From positions 62,001-126,000 of the forward strand of contig NZ_CP013254.1 in the NCBI RefSeq assembly GCF_001482365.1: a stretch of 64,000 nt of DNA. Reading direction: 5' to 3'. Both the position numbers and the translations under genes were made by a program. Position 1 is the first letter of the stretch; each line of letters starts with the position of its first letter. The notes under the pieces were generated by a model, which made no database searches, had not been told where the DNA came from, and worked only from the letters and a program-made list of their open reading frames with translations. Source of the DNA: Kocuria flava. Its GTDB lineage: Bacteria; Actinomycetota; Actinomycetes; Actinomycetales; Micrococcaceae. Positions 40,135 through 48,857 of this stretch are shown here, in pieces.

Positions 40135-40998
40135 ATGACCCCGGCCGTCCCCCCGCCCCCGCCCGCCCCCGCGGCCTCCGCCCGCCGTCCCGTGCTGGGC
40201 GCGCTCGCGCTCGCCTCCCTGCTGGCCCTCACCGCCTGTGCCGGCGGCGCCGAGGAGCCGGCCCCCGCCCCGGACGGCACCGCCGCGACCGCCTCCGGGG
40301 AGGACGCCTCGGGCCCCGCCCCCGCCGGGGCGGCGCCCGGGACCTCCCCGACGGCCGGCGGGGGGACGTCCGCCCCCGGCGAGGAGCCCGCGGACGGGAC
40401 CGCGGGCCGGACCGGGGCGCCGGAGCCCGGCGACGGGAGCACCGGCGCCGCGACGGACCGGGACGGCGGCCCGGACGGCCCGGCGGGCGGGGACGGCCCG
40501 GCGGAGGAGGACGCCCCCGCCGGGAACGCCGCCGACCGCCCGGAGGGCTCGGCCGCCGCGATCCCGCCCGCCGGGGCCCACCGGGCGGACGGCGTGTGCC
40601 GGCTGCCCGACCTCGACGTCGCGGCCGCACCGGCCGGCGGGGCCGCCGGGTCCGTGTGGGTCGAGCTGACCGTGACCAACACCGGGCAGGACCCGTGCCG
40701 GGTCGCCGGCTACCCCGGCGTGTCCTTCGTGGACGGCACCGGCGCGCAGATCGGTGCGGCCGCCGAGCGGGACACCGGCGTGCCGGGCACCGGGGGGACC
40801 CTGGCCCCCGGCGGCTCCGCGACCGCCGCCCTGCGGATCGGCCAGGCCGCCGTGCACCCCGGCTGCGGGGCCCGCCCCGCGGCGGGCCTGCGCGTCTACC
40901 CGCCCGAGAACACCTCCTCGGTCGTGGTGCCCCTGCCGGTGCAGGCGTGCGCCGCCCCGGGCGTCCAGCAGCTCGAGGTCCAGGGGTTCGGTGGCTGA
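40135..40998 (+). CDS. DUF4232 lipoprotein
   Basis: 287 residues. Type II signal peptide with lipobox LTAC (about residue 38). A 100-residue Gly/Ala/Pro/Asp/Glu-rich linker follows (about 40-145). The C-terminal DUF4232 domain has VCRLPDLDV, WVELTVTNTGQDPCRVAGYPGVSFVD and HPGCGARPAAGL. It is anchored on the outer face of the membrane; function unknown. ATG at 40135 after aggagg. The lhr start overlaps its end by eight bases. Confidence 0.88.
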   Translation: MTPAVPPPPPAPAASARRPVLGALALASLLALTACAGGAEEPAPAPDGTAATASGEDASGPAPAGAAPGTSPTAGGGTSAPGEEPADGTAGRTGAPEPGDGSTGAATDRDGGPDGPAGGDGPAEEDAPAGNAADRPEGSAAAIPPAGAHRADGVCRLPDLDVAAAPAGGAAGSVWVELTVTNTGQDPCRVAGYPGVSFVDGTGAQIGAAAERDTGVPGTGGTLAPGGSATAALRIGQAAVHPGCGARPAAGLRVYPPENTSSVVVPLPVQACAAPGVQQLEVQGFGG

Positions 40999-43900
40999 GC
41001 CCGCGCTCCGGCTGTTCACCGAGCCCACCCGGACCTGGTTCGAGGGGGCCTTCAGCGCCCCCACCGCCGCCCAGGAGGGGGCGTGGCGGGCGGTCGCGGC
41101 CGGGCACCACGCCCTCGTCGTCGCCCCCACGGGCTCGGGCAAGACCCTGGCCGCGTTCCTGTGGGCCCTCGACCGGTTCGTCGCCGACGCCCCCGCCGGC
41201 GGGTCCGCGCCGGATCCGGCCGCGGAGACGCCGCCGGCCGGGACGGGCAGCCTGCGGCAGCGGGCCCGCGCCGCCGCGGAGGGACCCCGGCCGGGCACCC
41301 GCGTCCTCTACGTCTCCCCCCTGAAGGCCCTCGGCGTGGACGTGGAGCGCAACCTGCGGGCCCCGCTGATCGGCATCGCCCAGACCGCCCGCCACCAGGG
41401 CCGCCCGGCGCCGGAGGTCAGCGTGGGCGTGCGCTCCGGGGACACCCCGCAGGCGGTGCGCCGGGCCCTGCTGAGCAGCCCCCCGGACATCCTCATCACC
41501 ACCCCCGAGTCGCTGTACCTCATGCTCACCTCCAAGGCGCGGGAGACGCTGACGGGCGTGGAGACCGTGATCGTCGACGAGGTCCACGCGGTGGCCGGCA
41601 CCAAGCGCGGGGCCCACCTGGCCGTGACCCTGGAGCGGCTGGACGCCCTGCTGGAGCGGCCCGCCCAGCGCATCGGGCTCTCCGCGACCGTCGAGCCGAT
41701 CGAGACCGTGGCCCGGTTCCTCGGCGGCCGGGAGCCGGTCGCGGTCGTGGCCCCGGAGGCGGAGAAGCGCTGGGACCTCACCGTCTCGGTCCCCATCCCG
41801 GACATGACCGTGCTCGGCGGGCCGGCCGCGTCCCCGTCCCTGGCGGGCTCGGCCTTCGGCGACGACGACCTCGACTCCCTCGGCCCGCAGGCGAGCGCCT
41901 CGATCTGGCCCCACGTCGAGGAGCGGGTCGTGGACCTGGTCCTGGCCAACCGGGCCACGATCGTCTTCGCCAACTCCCGCAGCCTGGCCGAGAAGCTCAC
42001 CGCCCGGCTCAACGAGATCCACGCCTTCCGCCTCGAGCACGCCGCCGGGGGGACCGCCGCGGACCCGGGCGCGGACGCCGGTCCCGGAGCGGAGGCCGCG
42101 GACCCGGGCACGAGGTCCTCCGGCGGCGCCCCGCGCCCGGTCGGCGAGGTCCTGCGCGAGACGCTCGCGGACGGTGCCGGCGGTCCCCGGGGCGGACCCG
42201 CTCCGGGGACCGCCCCGGCGGGCCCGGCCGCGGGGCCGGCCCGCCAGCACGGCCGCTACGAGGGCGCCGACCCCGTGCTGGCCCGCGCCCACCACGGGTC
42301 GGTGTCCAAGGACCAGCGCGCCCTGATCGAGGACGACCTCAAGACCGGGCGGCTGCGCTGCGTCGTGGCGACCTCCTCCCTGGAGCTGGGCATCGACATG
42401 GGCGCCGTGGACCTCGTGGTGCAGATCGAGGCCCCGCCCTCGGCGGCCTCGGGCCTGCAGCGGGTCGGGCGCGCCGGCCACCAGGTCGGGGAGGTCTCGC
42501 GGGGCTGGCTCTACCCCAAGCACCGCGGGGACCTGCTCGACGCCGCCGTGACGGTCGAGCGGATGCTGCAGGGCCGGATCGAGCCGCTGGCGATCCCCGC
42601 CAACCCCCTCGACGTCCTCGCCCAGCACACGGTCGCCGCGAGCGCCCTGGGCCCCCTGGACGTCGAGGAATGGCTCGACGTCGTGCGCCGCTCCGCGCCG
42701 TTCCTGTCCCTGCCCCGCTCGGCGTTCGACGCCGTCCTGGACCTGCTCTCGGGCCGCTACCCCTCGGACGAGTTCGCCGAGCTGCGCCCCCGCATCGTCT
42801 GGGACCGCGAGACCGGCACGATCGAGGGCCGCCCCGGCGCGCAGCGCCTGGCCGTGACCTCCGGCGGCACCATCCCCGACCGCGGCCTGTTCGCCGTCTA
42901 CCTCGTGGGCGAGCAGGACGGGAAGAACTCCCGGCGGGTGGGCGAGCTCGACGAGGAGATGGTCTACGAGTCGCGCGTGGGCGACGTCATCGCCCTGGGC
43001 GCCTCCAGCTGGCGGATCGAGGAGATCACCCACGACCGGGTGATCGTCTCCCCCGCCCCCGGCGTGCCCGGCAAGCTGCCGTTCTGGCACGGCGACGGCC
43101 CCGGCCGGCCCGTGGAGCTGGGCCGGGCGGTGGGCCGGTTCGTGCGCGAGGTCGCCGGGGCCGCCCCGGAGCAGGCCCGGGCCCGGCTGAGCGCGGCCGG
43201 GCTCGACGAGTGGGCCGCCGACAACCTGCTCGCCTACCTCGCCGAGCAGCAGGAGGCCGTGGGGCAGATGCCCTCCGACCGGCTCTTCGTCGTCGAGCGC
43301 TTCCACGACGAGCTCGGCGACTGGCGGGTCGTGCTCCACTCCCCCTTCGGGATGCCCGTGCACGCCCCGTGGGCGCTGGCGGTGGGCGCCCGGCTGCAGG
43401 AGCGCTACGGCCTCGACGGCGCCGCCCAGGCCGCCGACGACGGGATCGTGCTGCGCGTGCCGGCCATGGAGGACGAGCCCCCCGGCGCGGAGCTGTTCCT
43501 GTTCGACCCCGACGAGCTCGAGCTTCTCGTCACCGAGCAGGTGGGCGGCTCGGCGCTGTTCGCCTCCCGGTTCCGGGAGTGCGCCGCCCGTGCGCTGCTG
43601 CTGCCCCGGCGCGACCCCGGCCGCCGCACCCCGCTGTGGCAGCAGCGCCAGCGCTCCGCCCAGCTGCTCGACGTCGCCCGGAAGTACCCGCAGTTCCCGA
43701 TCATCCTGGAGACGGTGCGCGAGTGCCTCCAGGACGTCTACGACCTGCCGGCGCTGCAGGAGCTGCACCGGGCCGTGGAGCGCCGGGCGATCCGGGTCGT
43801 GGAGACGACCACGGAGCAGCCCTCACCCTTCGCCCGGACCCTGCTGTTCGGCTACGTCTCCCAGTTCCTCTACGAGGGGGACTCGCCGCTGGCCGAGCGC

Positions 43901-45994
43901 AAGGCCGCGGTGCTGTCCCTGGACACCGCCCTGCTCAACGAGCTGCTGGGCCGGGCCGAGCTGCGGGAGCTGCTCGACCCGGAGGTCATCGAGCGCACGG
44001 GCGCGGAGCTGCAGCGGCTGGCCCCGGACCGGCGGCTGCGCGGGGCCGAGGGCGCGGCGGACCTGCTGCGCCTGCTCGGGCCGCTGAGCGCCGCCGAGGC
44101 CGCCCGCCGCCTCCAGGACCCGGAGGACCCGGAGCGTGCCTGCCCCGAGGAGATCGCCCGGGCCTGGCTGGAGCAGCTCGTGGCCGCCAACCGGGCGCTG
44201 CGGGTGCAGCTGCGCGGGGTCGAGTCCTGGGCGGCGATCGAGGACGCCGCCCGCCTGCGCGACGCCCTGGGGGTGCCCCTGCCCATGGGCGTGCCGCTGG
44301 CGTTCGTCGAACCGGTCGAGGACCCCCTGGCCGACCTCGTGGCCCGCTACGCCCGCACGCACGGGCCCTTCACCGCCGAGGAGGCCGCCGGGGCCCTGGG
44401 CCTGGGCGTGGCGGTCGTGCGCACCACCCTCGAGCGCCTCGGCGCCGAGCGGCGCGTGGTGGAGGGCGAGTTCCGCCCCGCCGAGCTGCTGGCCGGGCGC
44501 GGGCTGCGCGCGGGCGCCGAGTGGTGCGAGGCCGAGGTGCTGCGCCGGATCCGGCGCCGGTCACTGGCCGCGCTGCGCCGCGAAGTCGAGCCCGTCGCGG
44601 GCCGGGTCTACGCCCGCTTCCTGCCCGCCTGGCAGCACGTGGGCCGCGGCAACCAGCTGCGCGGCGAGGACGGGGTGCTCACGGTCGTCGACCAGCTCGC
44701 GGGCACGGCCGTGCCCGCCTCGGCGTGGGAGCCGCTCGTGCTCGCCGCCCGCGTGGCCGACTACCGGCCCGAGCTGCTGGACGAGCTCACCGCCTCCGGC
44801 GAGGTCCTGTGGGCCGGGGCCGGGTCCCTCGCCGGCGACGACGGGTGGGTGTCGCTGCACCTGAGCGAGGCCGCCGCCCTCACCCTGCCGCCGGCCGAGG
44901 TCCTCGCCGAGCGCGCCGCGTTCCTCGGCTCCGCCCTCGAGCGGCGGGTCCTGGAGGCCCTGGGCACCGGCGGCGCCTGGTTCTTCCCCCAGCTGCTGGC
45001 CCGCCTCGACGCGACCGGGGAGCCCGTGCCCGCCGGGGAGCTGACCACGGCCCTGTGGAACCTCGTGTGGGCCGGGCTCGTCACCAACGACACGTTCCTG
45101 CCGGTGCGCTCGCTGCTCGCCGGCGGCCGGGCCGCCCACCGGCACGGACCGCGCACCCCGCGGGGCCGCTCCACCGTCCGGCGCGGGGCGGCCCGGCTGC
45201 GCTCCGGCACCGGCCCGCGCCCCGGCGGCCCTGCCGCGGGCCGGGCGGGGGCCGGCGTGCTCGAGCGCCACGACGCCCCCCTCGTGGCCGGGCGCTGGTC
45301 CCGCCTGGACCCCGAGCCGCTGGAGCCCACGCTGCGCGCCTCGGCCACCGCCGAGCTGCTGCTGGACCGCTACGGGGTCGTGACCAGGGGCCCGGTCGCG
45401 GTCGAGGAGGTCCCCGGCGGCTTCGCCACGATGTACAAGGTGCTCTCCACCCTGGAGGACACCGGCCGGGCCCGGCGCGGCTACTTCGTCGAGGGCCTCG
45501 GCGCCGCCCAGTTCGCCCAGCCGGCCACGGTCGACCACCTGCGCGGGTTCAGCACCGACGACCAGGTCCGCCCGGAGGAGCCGGTGGTCCTCGCCCTGGC
45601 CGCGACCGACCCCGCCAACCCGTACGGGGCTGCCCTGGAGTGGCCGCAGCCGGTGGCCGCCCCCGCCCCGGACGGGGGTGCGGCGGCCCCGGGGCGGCAC
45701 CGGCCCGGGCGCAAGGCCGGCGCCGTCGTCGTGCTCGTCGACGGGACGCTGGTCCTCTACGTCGAGCGCGGCGGGCGCACGGTGCTCGTCTTCGACGACG
45801 ACGCCGCGGCCGTGGCCGCCGCCGGTCCCGCGGTGGCCGAGACGGTCCGGCGCGGGGCCGTGGACAAGCTCACCGTGGAGAAGGTCAACGGCGCGGAGGT
45901 CCTCGGCCCCGGCCCCCTCGAGACCGCCGTGCGCGAGGCCCTGCTGGCCGGCGGGTTCTACTCGACCCCGCGCGGGCTGCGGATGCGCCGGTGA
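40991..45994 (+). CDS. lhr: Lhr-type ATP-dependent helicase (large form)
   Basis: 1667 residues, the full-length Lhr size. Walker A APTGSGKTLAAF (Lys about 51), motif II DEVHA (about 196), GLSATVEP, then RecA2 motifs (SSLELGIDMG, QRVGRAGHQ). Winged-helix and Lhr-core domains and the large C-terminal extension follow. A low-complexity Gly/Pro/Ala insertion lies at about 355-420 between RecA domains and another near 1380-1420. A 3'-5' ssDNA translocase involved in repair. GTG at 40991 overlaps the lipoprotein gene. It is followed 39 bases later by an endonuclease VIII gene, so repair is the shared theme. Confidence 0.93.
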   Translation: MAEPALRLFTEPTRTWFEGAFSAPTAAQEGAWRAVAAGHHALVVAPTGSGKTLAAFLWALDRFVADAPAGGSAPDPAAETPPAGTGSLRQRARAAAEGPRPGTRVLYVSPLKALGVDVERNLRAPLIGIAQTARHQGRPAPEVSVGVRSGDTPQAVRRALLSSPPDILITTPESLYLMLTSKARETLTGVETVIVDEVHAVAGTKRGAHLAVTLERLDALLERPAQRIGLSATVEPIETVARFLGGREPVAVVAPEAEKRWDLTVSVPIPDMTVLGGPAASPSLAGSAFGDDDLDSLGPQASASIWPHVEERVVDLVLANRATIVFANSRSLAEKLTARLNEIHAFRLEHAAGGTAADPGADAGPGAEAADPGTRSSGGAPRPVGEVLRETLADGAGGPRGGPAPGTAPAGPAAGPARQHGRYEGADPVLARAHHGSVSKDQRALIEDDLKTGRLRCVVATSSLELGIDMGAVDLVVQIEAPPSAASGLQRVGRAGHQVGEVSRGWLYPKHRGDLLDAAVTVERMLQGRIEPLAIPANPLDVLAQHTVAASALGPLDVEEWLDVVRRSAPFLSLPRSAFDAVLDLLSGRYPSDEFAELRPRIVWDRETGTIEGRPGAQRLAVTSGGTIPDRGLFAVYLVGEQDGKNSRRVGELDEEMVYESRVGDVIALGASSWRIEEITHDRVIVSPAPGVPGKLPFWHGDGPGRPVELGRAVGRFVREVAGAAPEQARARLSAAGLDEWAADNLLAYLAEQQEAVGQMPSDRLFVVERFHDELGDWRVVLHSPFGMPVHAPWALAVGARLQERYGLDGAAQAADDGIVLRVPAMEDEPPGAELFLFDPDELELLVTEQVGGSALFASRFRECAARALLLPRRDPGRRTPLWQQRQRSAQLLDVARKYPQFPIILETVRECLQDVYDLPALQELHRAVERRAIRVVETTTEQPSPFARTLLFGYVSQFLYEGDSPLAERKAAVLSLDTALLNELLGRAELRELLDPEVIERTGAELQRLAPDRRLRGAEGAADLLRLLGPLSAAEAARRLQDPEDPERACPEEIARAWLEQLVAANRALRVQLRGVESWAAIEDAARLRDALGVPLPMGVPLAFVEPVEDPLADLVARYARTHGPFTAEEAAGALGLGVAVVRTTLERLGAERRVVEGEFRPAELLAGRGLRAGAEWCEAEVLRRIRRRSLAALRREVEPVAGRVYARFLPAWQHVGRGNQLRGEDGVLTVVDQLAGTAVPASAWEPLVLAARVADYRPELLDELTASGEVLWAGAGSLAGDDGWVSLHLSEAAALTLPPAEVLAERAAFLGSALERRVLEALGTGGAWFFPQLLARLDATGEPVPAGELTTALWNLVWAGLVTNDTFLPVRSLLAGGRAAHRHGPRTPRGRSTVRRGAARLRSGTGPRPGGPAAGRAGAGVLERHDAPLVAGRWSRLDPEPLEPTLRASATAELLLDRYGVVTRGPVAVEEVPGGFATMYKVLSTLEDTGRARRGYFVEGLGAAQFAQPATVDHLRGFSTDDQVRPEEPVVLALAATDPANPYGAALEWPQPVAAPAPDGGAAAPGRHRPGRKAGAVVVLVDGTLVLYVERGGRTVLVFDDDAAAVAAAGPAVAETVRRGAVDKLTVEKVNGAEVLGPGPLETAVREALLAGGFYSTPRGLRMRR

Positions 45995-46033
45995 GCGCGC
46001 CGCGGCCCGGGCCCCGCCCCGGAGGAGGACCCC

Positions 46034-46873
46034 GTGCCCGAGGGTGACACCGTCTACCGCCAGGCCGCGCTGCTGCGCCGCGCCCTCGCCGGGCAGGTGC
46101 TCGTGCGCAGCGACCTGCGCTTCCCGTCGATCGCGACCGCCGACCTCTCCGGCCGGACCGTCACCGAGGTCGTGCCCCGCGGCAAGCACCTGCTGGTGCG
46201 CACCGACGGCGGCCCGGAGGGGCTGACCCCGCTGAGCCTGCACTCGCACCTGCTCATGGAGGGCATGTGGCACGTCTACCCGCGCGGGGCGCGGTGGCGG
46301 CGGCCCGGCCACCAGGCCCGGGCGGTCCTGGAGACGGCCCGGGCCCAGGCGGTCGGCTTCGACCTCGGGATGCTCGACCTCGTCCCCACCGCCGGGGAGG
46401 ACGAGGTCGTGGGCCACCTCGGCCCGGACCTGCTGGGCCCCGACTGGGACCGGGCCGCGGCCCTCGGCCGGCTGGCGGCGGTGCCGGGGCGGCGCATCGG
46501 GGCGGCGCTGATGGACCAGCGCAACCTCGCTGGGATCGGCAACGTCTACCGCAACGAGGTGCTCTTCCTCGGCCGGGTCCACCCCTTCACCGCGGTCGCC
46601 GACGTCCCGGACCCCGGGGCGCTCGTGGACCTCGCGCACCGGCTGCTGCACGTCAACCGCGACCGCTCCCAGCGCTCCACCGTGGGCGGCCCGGCCCGGC
46701 GCGGGGAGCAGTTCTGGGTCTACGGCCGGGGCCGGCAGCCCTGCCGCCGCTGCGGGGCGAGGATCACGGAGGCCCGCATCGACGACGCCGAGCTCGGACC
46801 CGGCCGCCCCGGCCCCGGCCCGCCCCGCGACCGGGCCGTGTGGTTCTGCGAGCGCTGCCAGCCCCGGGCCTGA
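46034..46873 (+). CDS. nei: Endonuclease VIII-like DNA glycosylase (Fpg/Nei family)
   Basis: 279 residues. It starts MPEGDTVYRQA with catalytic Pro2 and Glu3. The H2TH helix has MDQRNLAGIGNVYRNEVLFLGRVHP. The C-terminal zinc finger is CRRCGARI...WFCERCQ. It excises oxidised pyrimidines and has AP-lyase activity. GTG at 46034 after aggagg. Gene order lhr-nei suggests a joint DNA repair operon. Confidence 0.93.
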   Translation: MPEGDTVYRQAALLRRALAGQVLVRSDLRFPSIATADLSGRTVTEVVPRGKHLLVRTDGGPEGLTPLSLHSHLLMEGMWHVYPRGARWRRPGHQARAVLETARAQAVGFDLGMLDLVPTAGEDEVVGHLGPDLLGPDWDRAAALGRLAAVPGRRIGAALMDQRNLAGIGNVYRNEVLFLGRVHPFTAVADVPDPGALVDLAHRLLHVNRDRSQRSTVGGPARRGEQFWVYGRGRQPCRRCGARITEARIDDAELGPGRPGPGPPRDRAVWFCERCQPRA

Positions 46874-46953
46874 CCGCCGGGGCGGGCGAGGTCTTATCCT
46901 GGGAGCGCCGCAGCCGCGGCACCGACCACGAGGAGACCACCATCGACACCACT

Positions 46954-48534
46954 GTGCTCGACACCGCCTACTTCCCGGCCCCCGAGGACGGGACGGACGG
47001 CGACGAGTTCCGCAGCGCCTCGCGCGCGTCCGCGGCGGCGCTGGAGCAGCGCGAGGACGTCGTGCGCTACAAGGGCCGCTTCGCCCTGCGGATCACCGAC
47101 CGGACCCCGTACGAGGTCATGGTCGAGAACCTGCTGTTCCTGCGCGGCGTGCTCGACGCCGCCGGGATCGACCACCTGCTGGTGCGCGGCAACGACGAGC
47201 GGCCCGTGGTCGCCGTCGACCTGCGCGAGCGCACCCGCCTGCGGGAGGCGCTGGTCGCCGCGGCGGAGGGCGAGCCGTACTACGTCAAGCCCATGGACAC
47301 CAAGAAGAAGACCTCCGAGCTGCTCGCCGACGGGGAGCTCTCCCACCGCCGCAACGCCCGGGTCTTCCGCCTCTACCGGCCGCACTACGCCAAGCGCTCC
47401 CGCCTCTACTACGGGGCGGCGACCGGCGTGCAGATCGAGCTGTGGGAGTTCGGCCGGGACGAGATCCGCCTGCCCGTGGAGAACTCCCTGACCCGCCGCA
47501 GCGTCTCCCGCGCCGAGGCCGTGCGCGGGACCGTGGAGCGCTTCGGGCTGCAGTGGGCCACGATCGAGAACATGTTCGCCGACCACGCGAGCGACATCGA
47601 CTTCGAGATCGACATGGTCTTCTCGTGGGTCGACGGCTCCGACCCCGAGTACCGGCGGGTGCGGGCCTCCTACATGGAGGACGCGGTCGTGGGCGAGGGC
47701 GACGACCACGAGGCCCGCTTCCGGCAGGTCGACGAGCTGAAGTACGCGCTGCGCTCGGTGCACATGTTCGCCCCCTGGGTGCGGACCATCTGGATCGCCA
47801 CCGACTCGGCGCCCCCGGCCTGGCTGGCCGAGCACCCGCGGGTGCGGATCGTGCGCAGCGAGGAGTTCTTCGAGGACACCTCCGTGCTGCCGATCTACAA
47901 CTCGCAGGCGGTGGAGGCGCAGCTGCACCGGATCGAGGGGCTCGCCGAGCACTTCCTGTACTCCAACGACGACATGTTCTTCGGCCGCCAGATCGGCCCG
48001 TCGCTGTTCTTCTCCCCGGGCGGGGTCACGAAGTTCGTGGAGGCCTCCACCCGCATCGGCCTGGGCGAGGGCCACCCCGAGCGCTCCGGGTTCGAGAACG
48101 CGGCCCGGGTCAACCGGAAGCTGCTGTGGGAGCGCTTCGGGCGGATCACCACCCGCCACCTCGAGCACTGCGCCGCGCCGCTGCGCCGCAGCGTGGTCAC
48201 CGAGCTCGAGCAGGAGTTCCCGGAGGAGTTCCGGCGCACGGCCGCCAGCCGGTTCCGCGCCGCGGGCAACATCTCCGTGACGAACTCGCTCTACCACTAC
48301 TACGCGCTGCTCGCCGGGCGGGCCGTGACCCAGGACACCGCCCGCACCGCGTACGTGGACACCACGACCGAGGCCGGCCTGCAGCGGATGGAACGGCTGC
48401 TGGCCAAGCGCGGGCTCGACATGTTCTGCCTCAACGACGGCAGCTTCCCCGAGGTCCCCGCCGCCGAGCGCGCCGAGCGGATGCGCGAGTTCCTGGAGCG
48501 CTACTTCCCCGTGCCCGCGCCCTGGGAGAAGTAG
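46954..48534 (+). CDS. Stealth family polysaccharide phosphotransferase
   Basis: About 526 residues. The four conserved Stealth regions are present: CR1 IDMVFSWVDGSDPEY, CR2 DELKYALRSVHMFAPWVRTIWIATD with PIYNSQAVEAQLHRIEGLAEHFLYSNDDMFFG, then CR3 (FEASTRIGL-like block and NRKLLWERFGRI) and a C-terminal CR4. These enzymes transfer sugar-1-phosphate from nucleotide sugars to build phosphodiester-linked glycans. The first in-frame start codon is GTG 46954. However, aggag is ideally spaced from an in-frame ATC at 46942, which may be the true initiator. A TATCCT -10-like box lies near 46894. No capsule locus surrounds it. Confidence 0.88.
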   Translation: MLDTAYFPAPEDGTDGDEFRSASRASAAALEQREDVVRYKGRFALRITDRTPYEVMVENLLFLRGVLDAAGIDHLLVRGNDERPVVAVDLRERTRLREALVAAAEGEPYYVKPMDTKKKTSELLADGELSHRRNARVFRLYRPHYAKRSRLYYGAATGVQIELWEFGRDEIRLPVENSLTRRSVSRAEAVRGTVERFGLQWATIENMFADHASDIDFEIDMVFSWVDGSDPEYRRVRASYMEDAVVGEGDDHEARFRQVDELKYALRSVHMFAPWVRTIWIATDSAPPAWLAEHPRVRIVRSEEFFEDTSVLPIYNSQAVEAQLHRIEGLAEHFLYSNDDMFFGRQIGPSLFFSPGGVTKFVEASTRIGLGEGHPERSGFENAARVNRKLLWERFGRITTRHLEHCAAPLRRSVVTELEQEFPEEFRRTAASRFRAAGNISVTNSLYHYYALLAGRAVTQDTARTAYVDTTTEAGLQRMERLLAKRGLDMFCLNDGSFPEVPAAERAERMREFLERYFPVPAPWEK

Positions 48535-48707
48535 CCCGGCTCCCCGCCGCGGCAGGGCGCCGGTGCCCCGCGGGGGCAGGAGCGGGCCTCCCGGCCGGGG
48601 ACCGGTGCGGGCTCCGGACGCAAGTGTGACGTCATGACGGGCCGGGCCGTGACACGTCGTCGCACGGCTGGGCGCGGGGCGGGCCCGGCCCCTAGCGTCG
48701 TCCCCGA

Positions 48708-48789
48708 GAATCATGAGCTCCGGTGCGAAGCCCTGGCTGGCCGGACGGCAACCCTCGACGCTGTAGCGGGGTGCCCCAGGTGAGGATTC
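48708..48789 (+). ncRNA. SAM riboswitch (SAM-I/IV clan, SAM-IV-like)
   Basis: Outer stem gaatc (48708-48712) / gattc (48785-48789). The core holds atcatgagc, then gcgaagccctggctggccgg, then acggcaaccctc, then the pseudoknot region gcggggtgccccaggtgagga. The combination tcatgag...ggcaacc...ggggtgccccaggtga is characteristic of SAM-IV. It sits in the leader of the MHS transporter gene (48858), so the two downstream genes should be lowered when SAM is plentiful. Confidence 0.85.
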
Positions 48790-48857
48790 GGCCCGTGTCA
48801 CCACCGCGCGGGTAAGTACGGCGTCTCGTGCGAGCCGCCCGCCCCCAGGGAGATCCC

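Noticed and set aside
40229..43768. 1179-codon minus-strand frame opposite lhr
   Set aside because: Shadow of lhr; repetitive Gly/Ala/Arg/Pro content without motifs.
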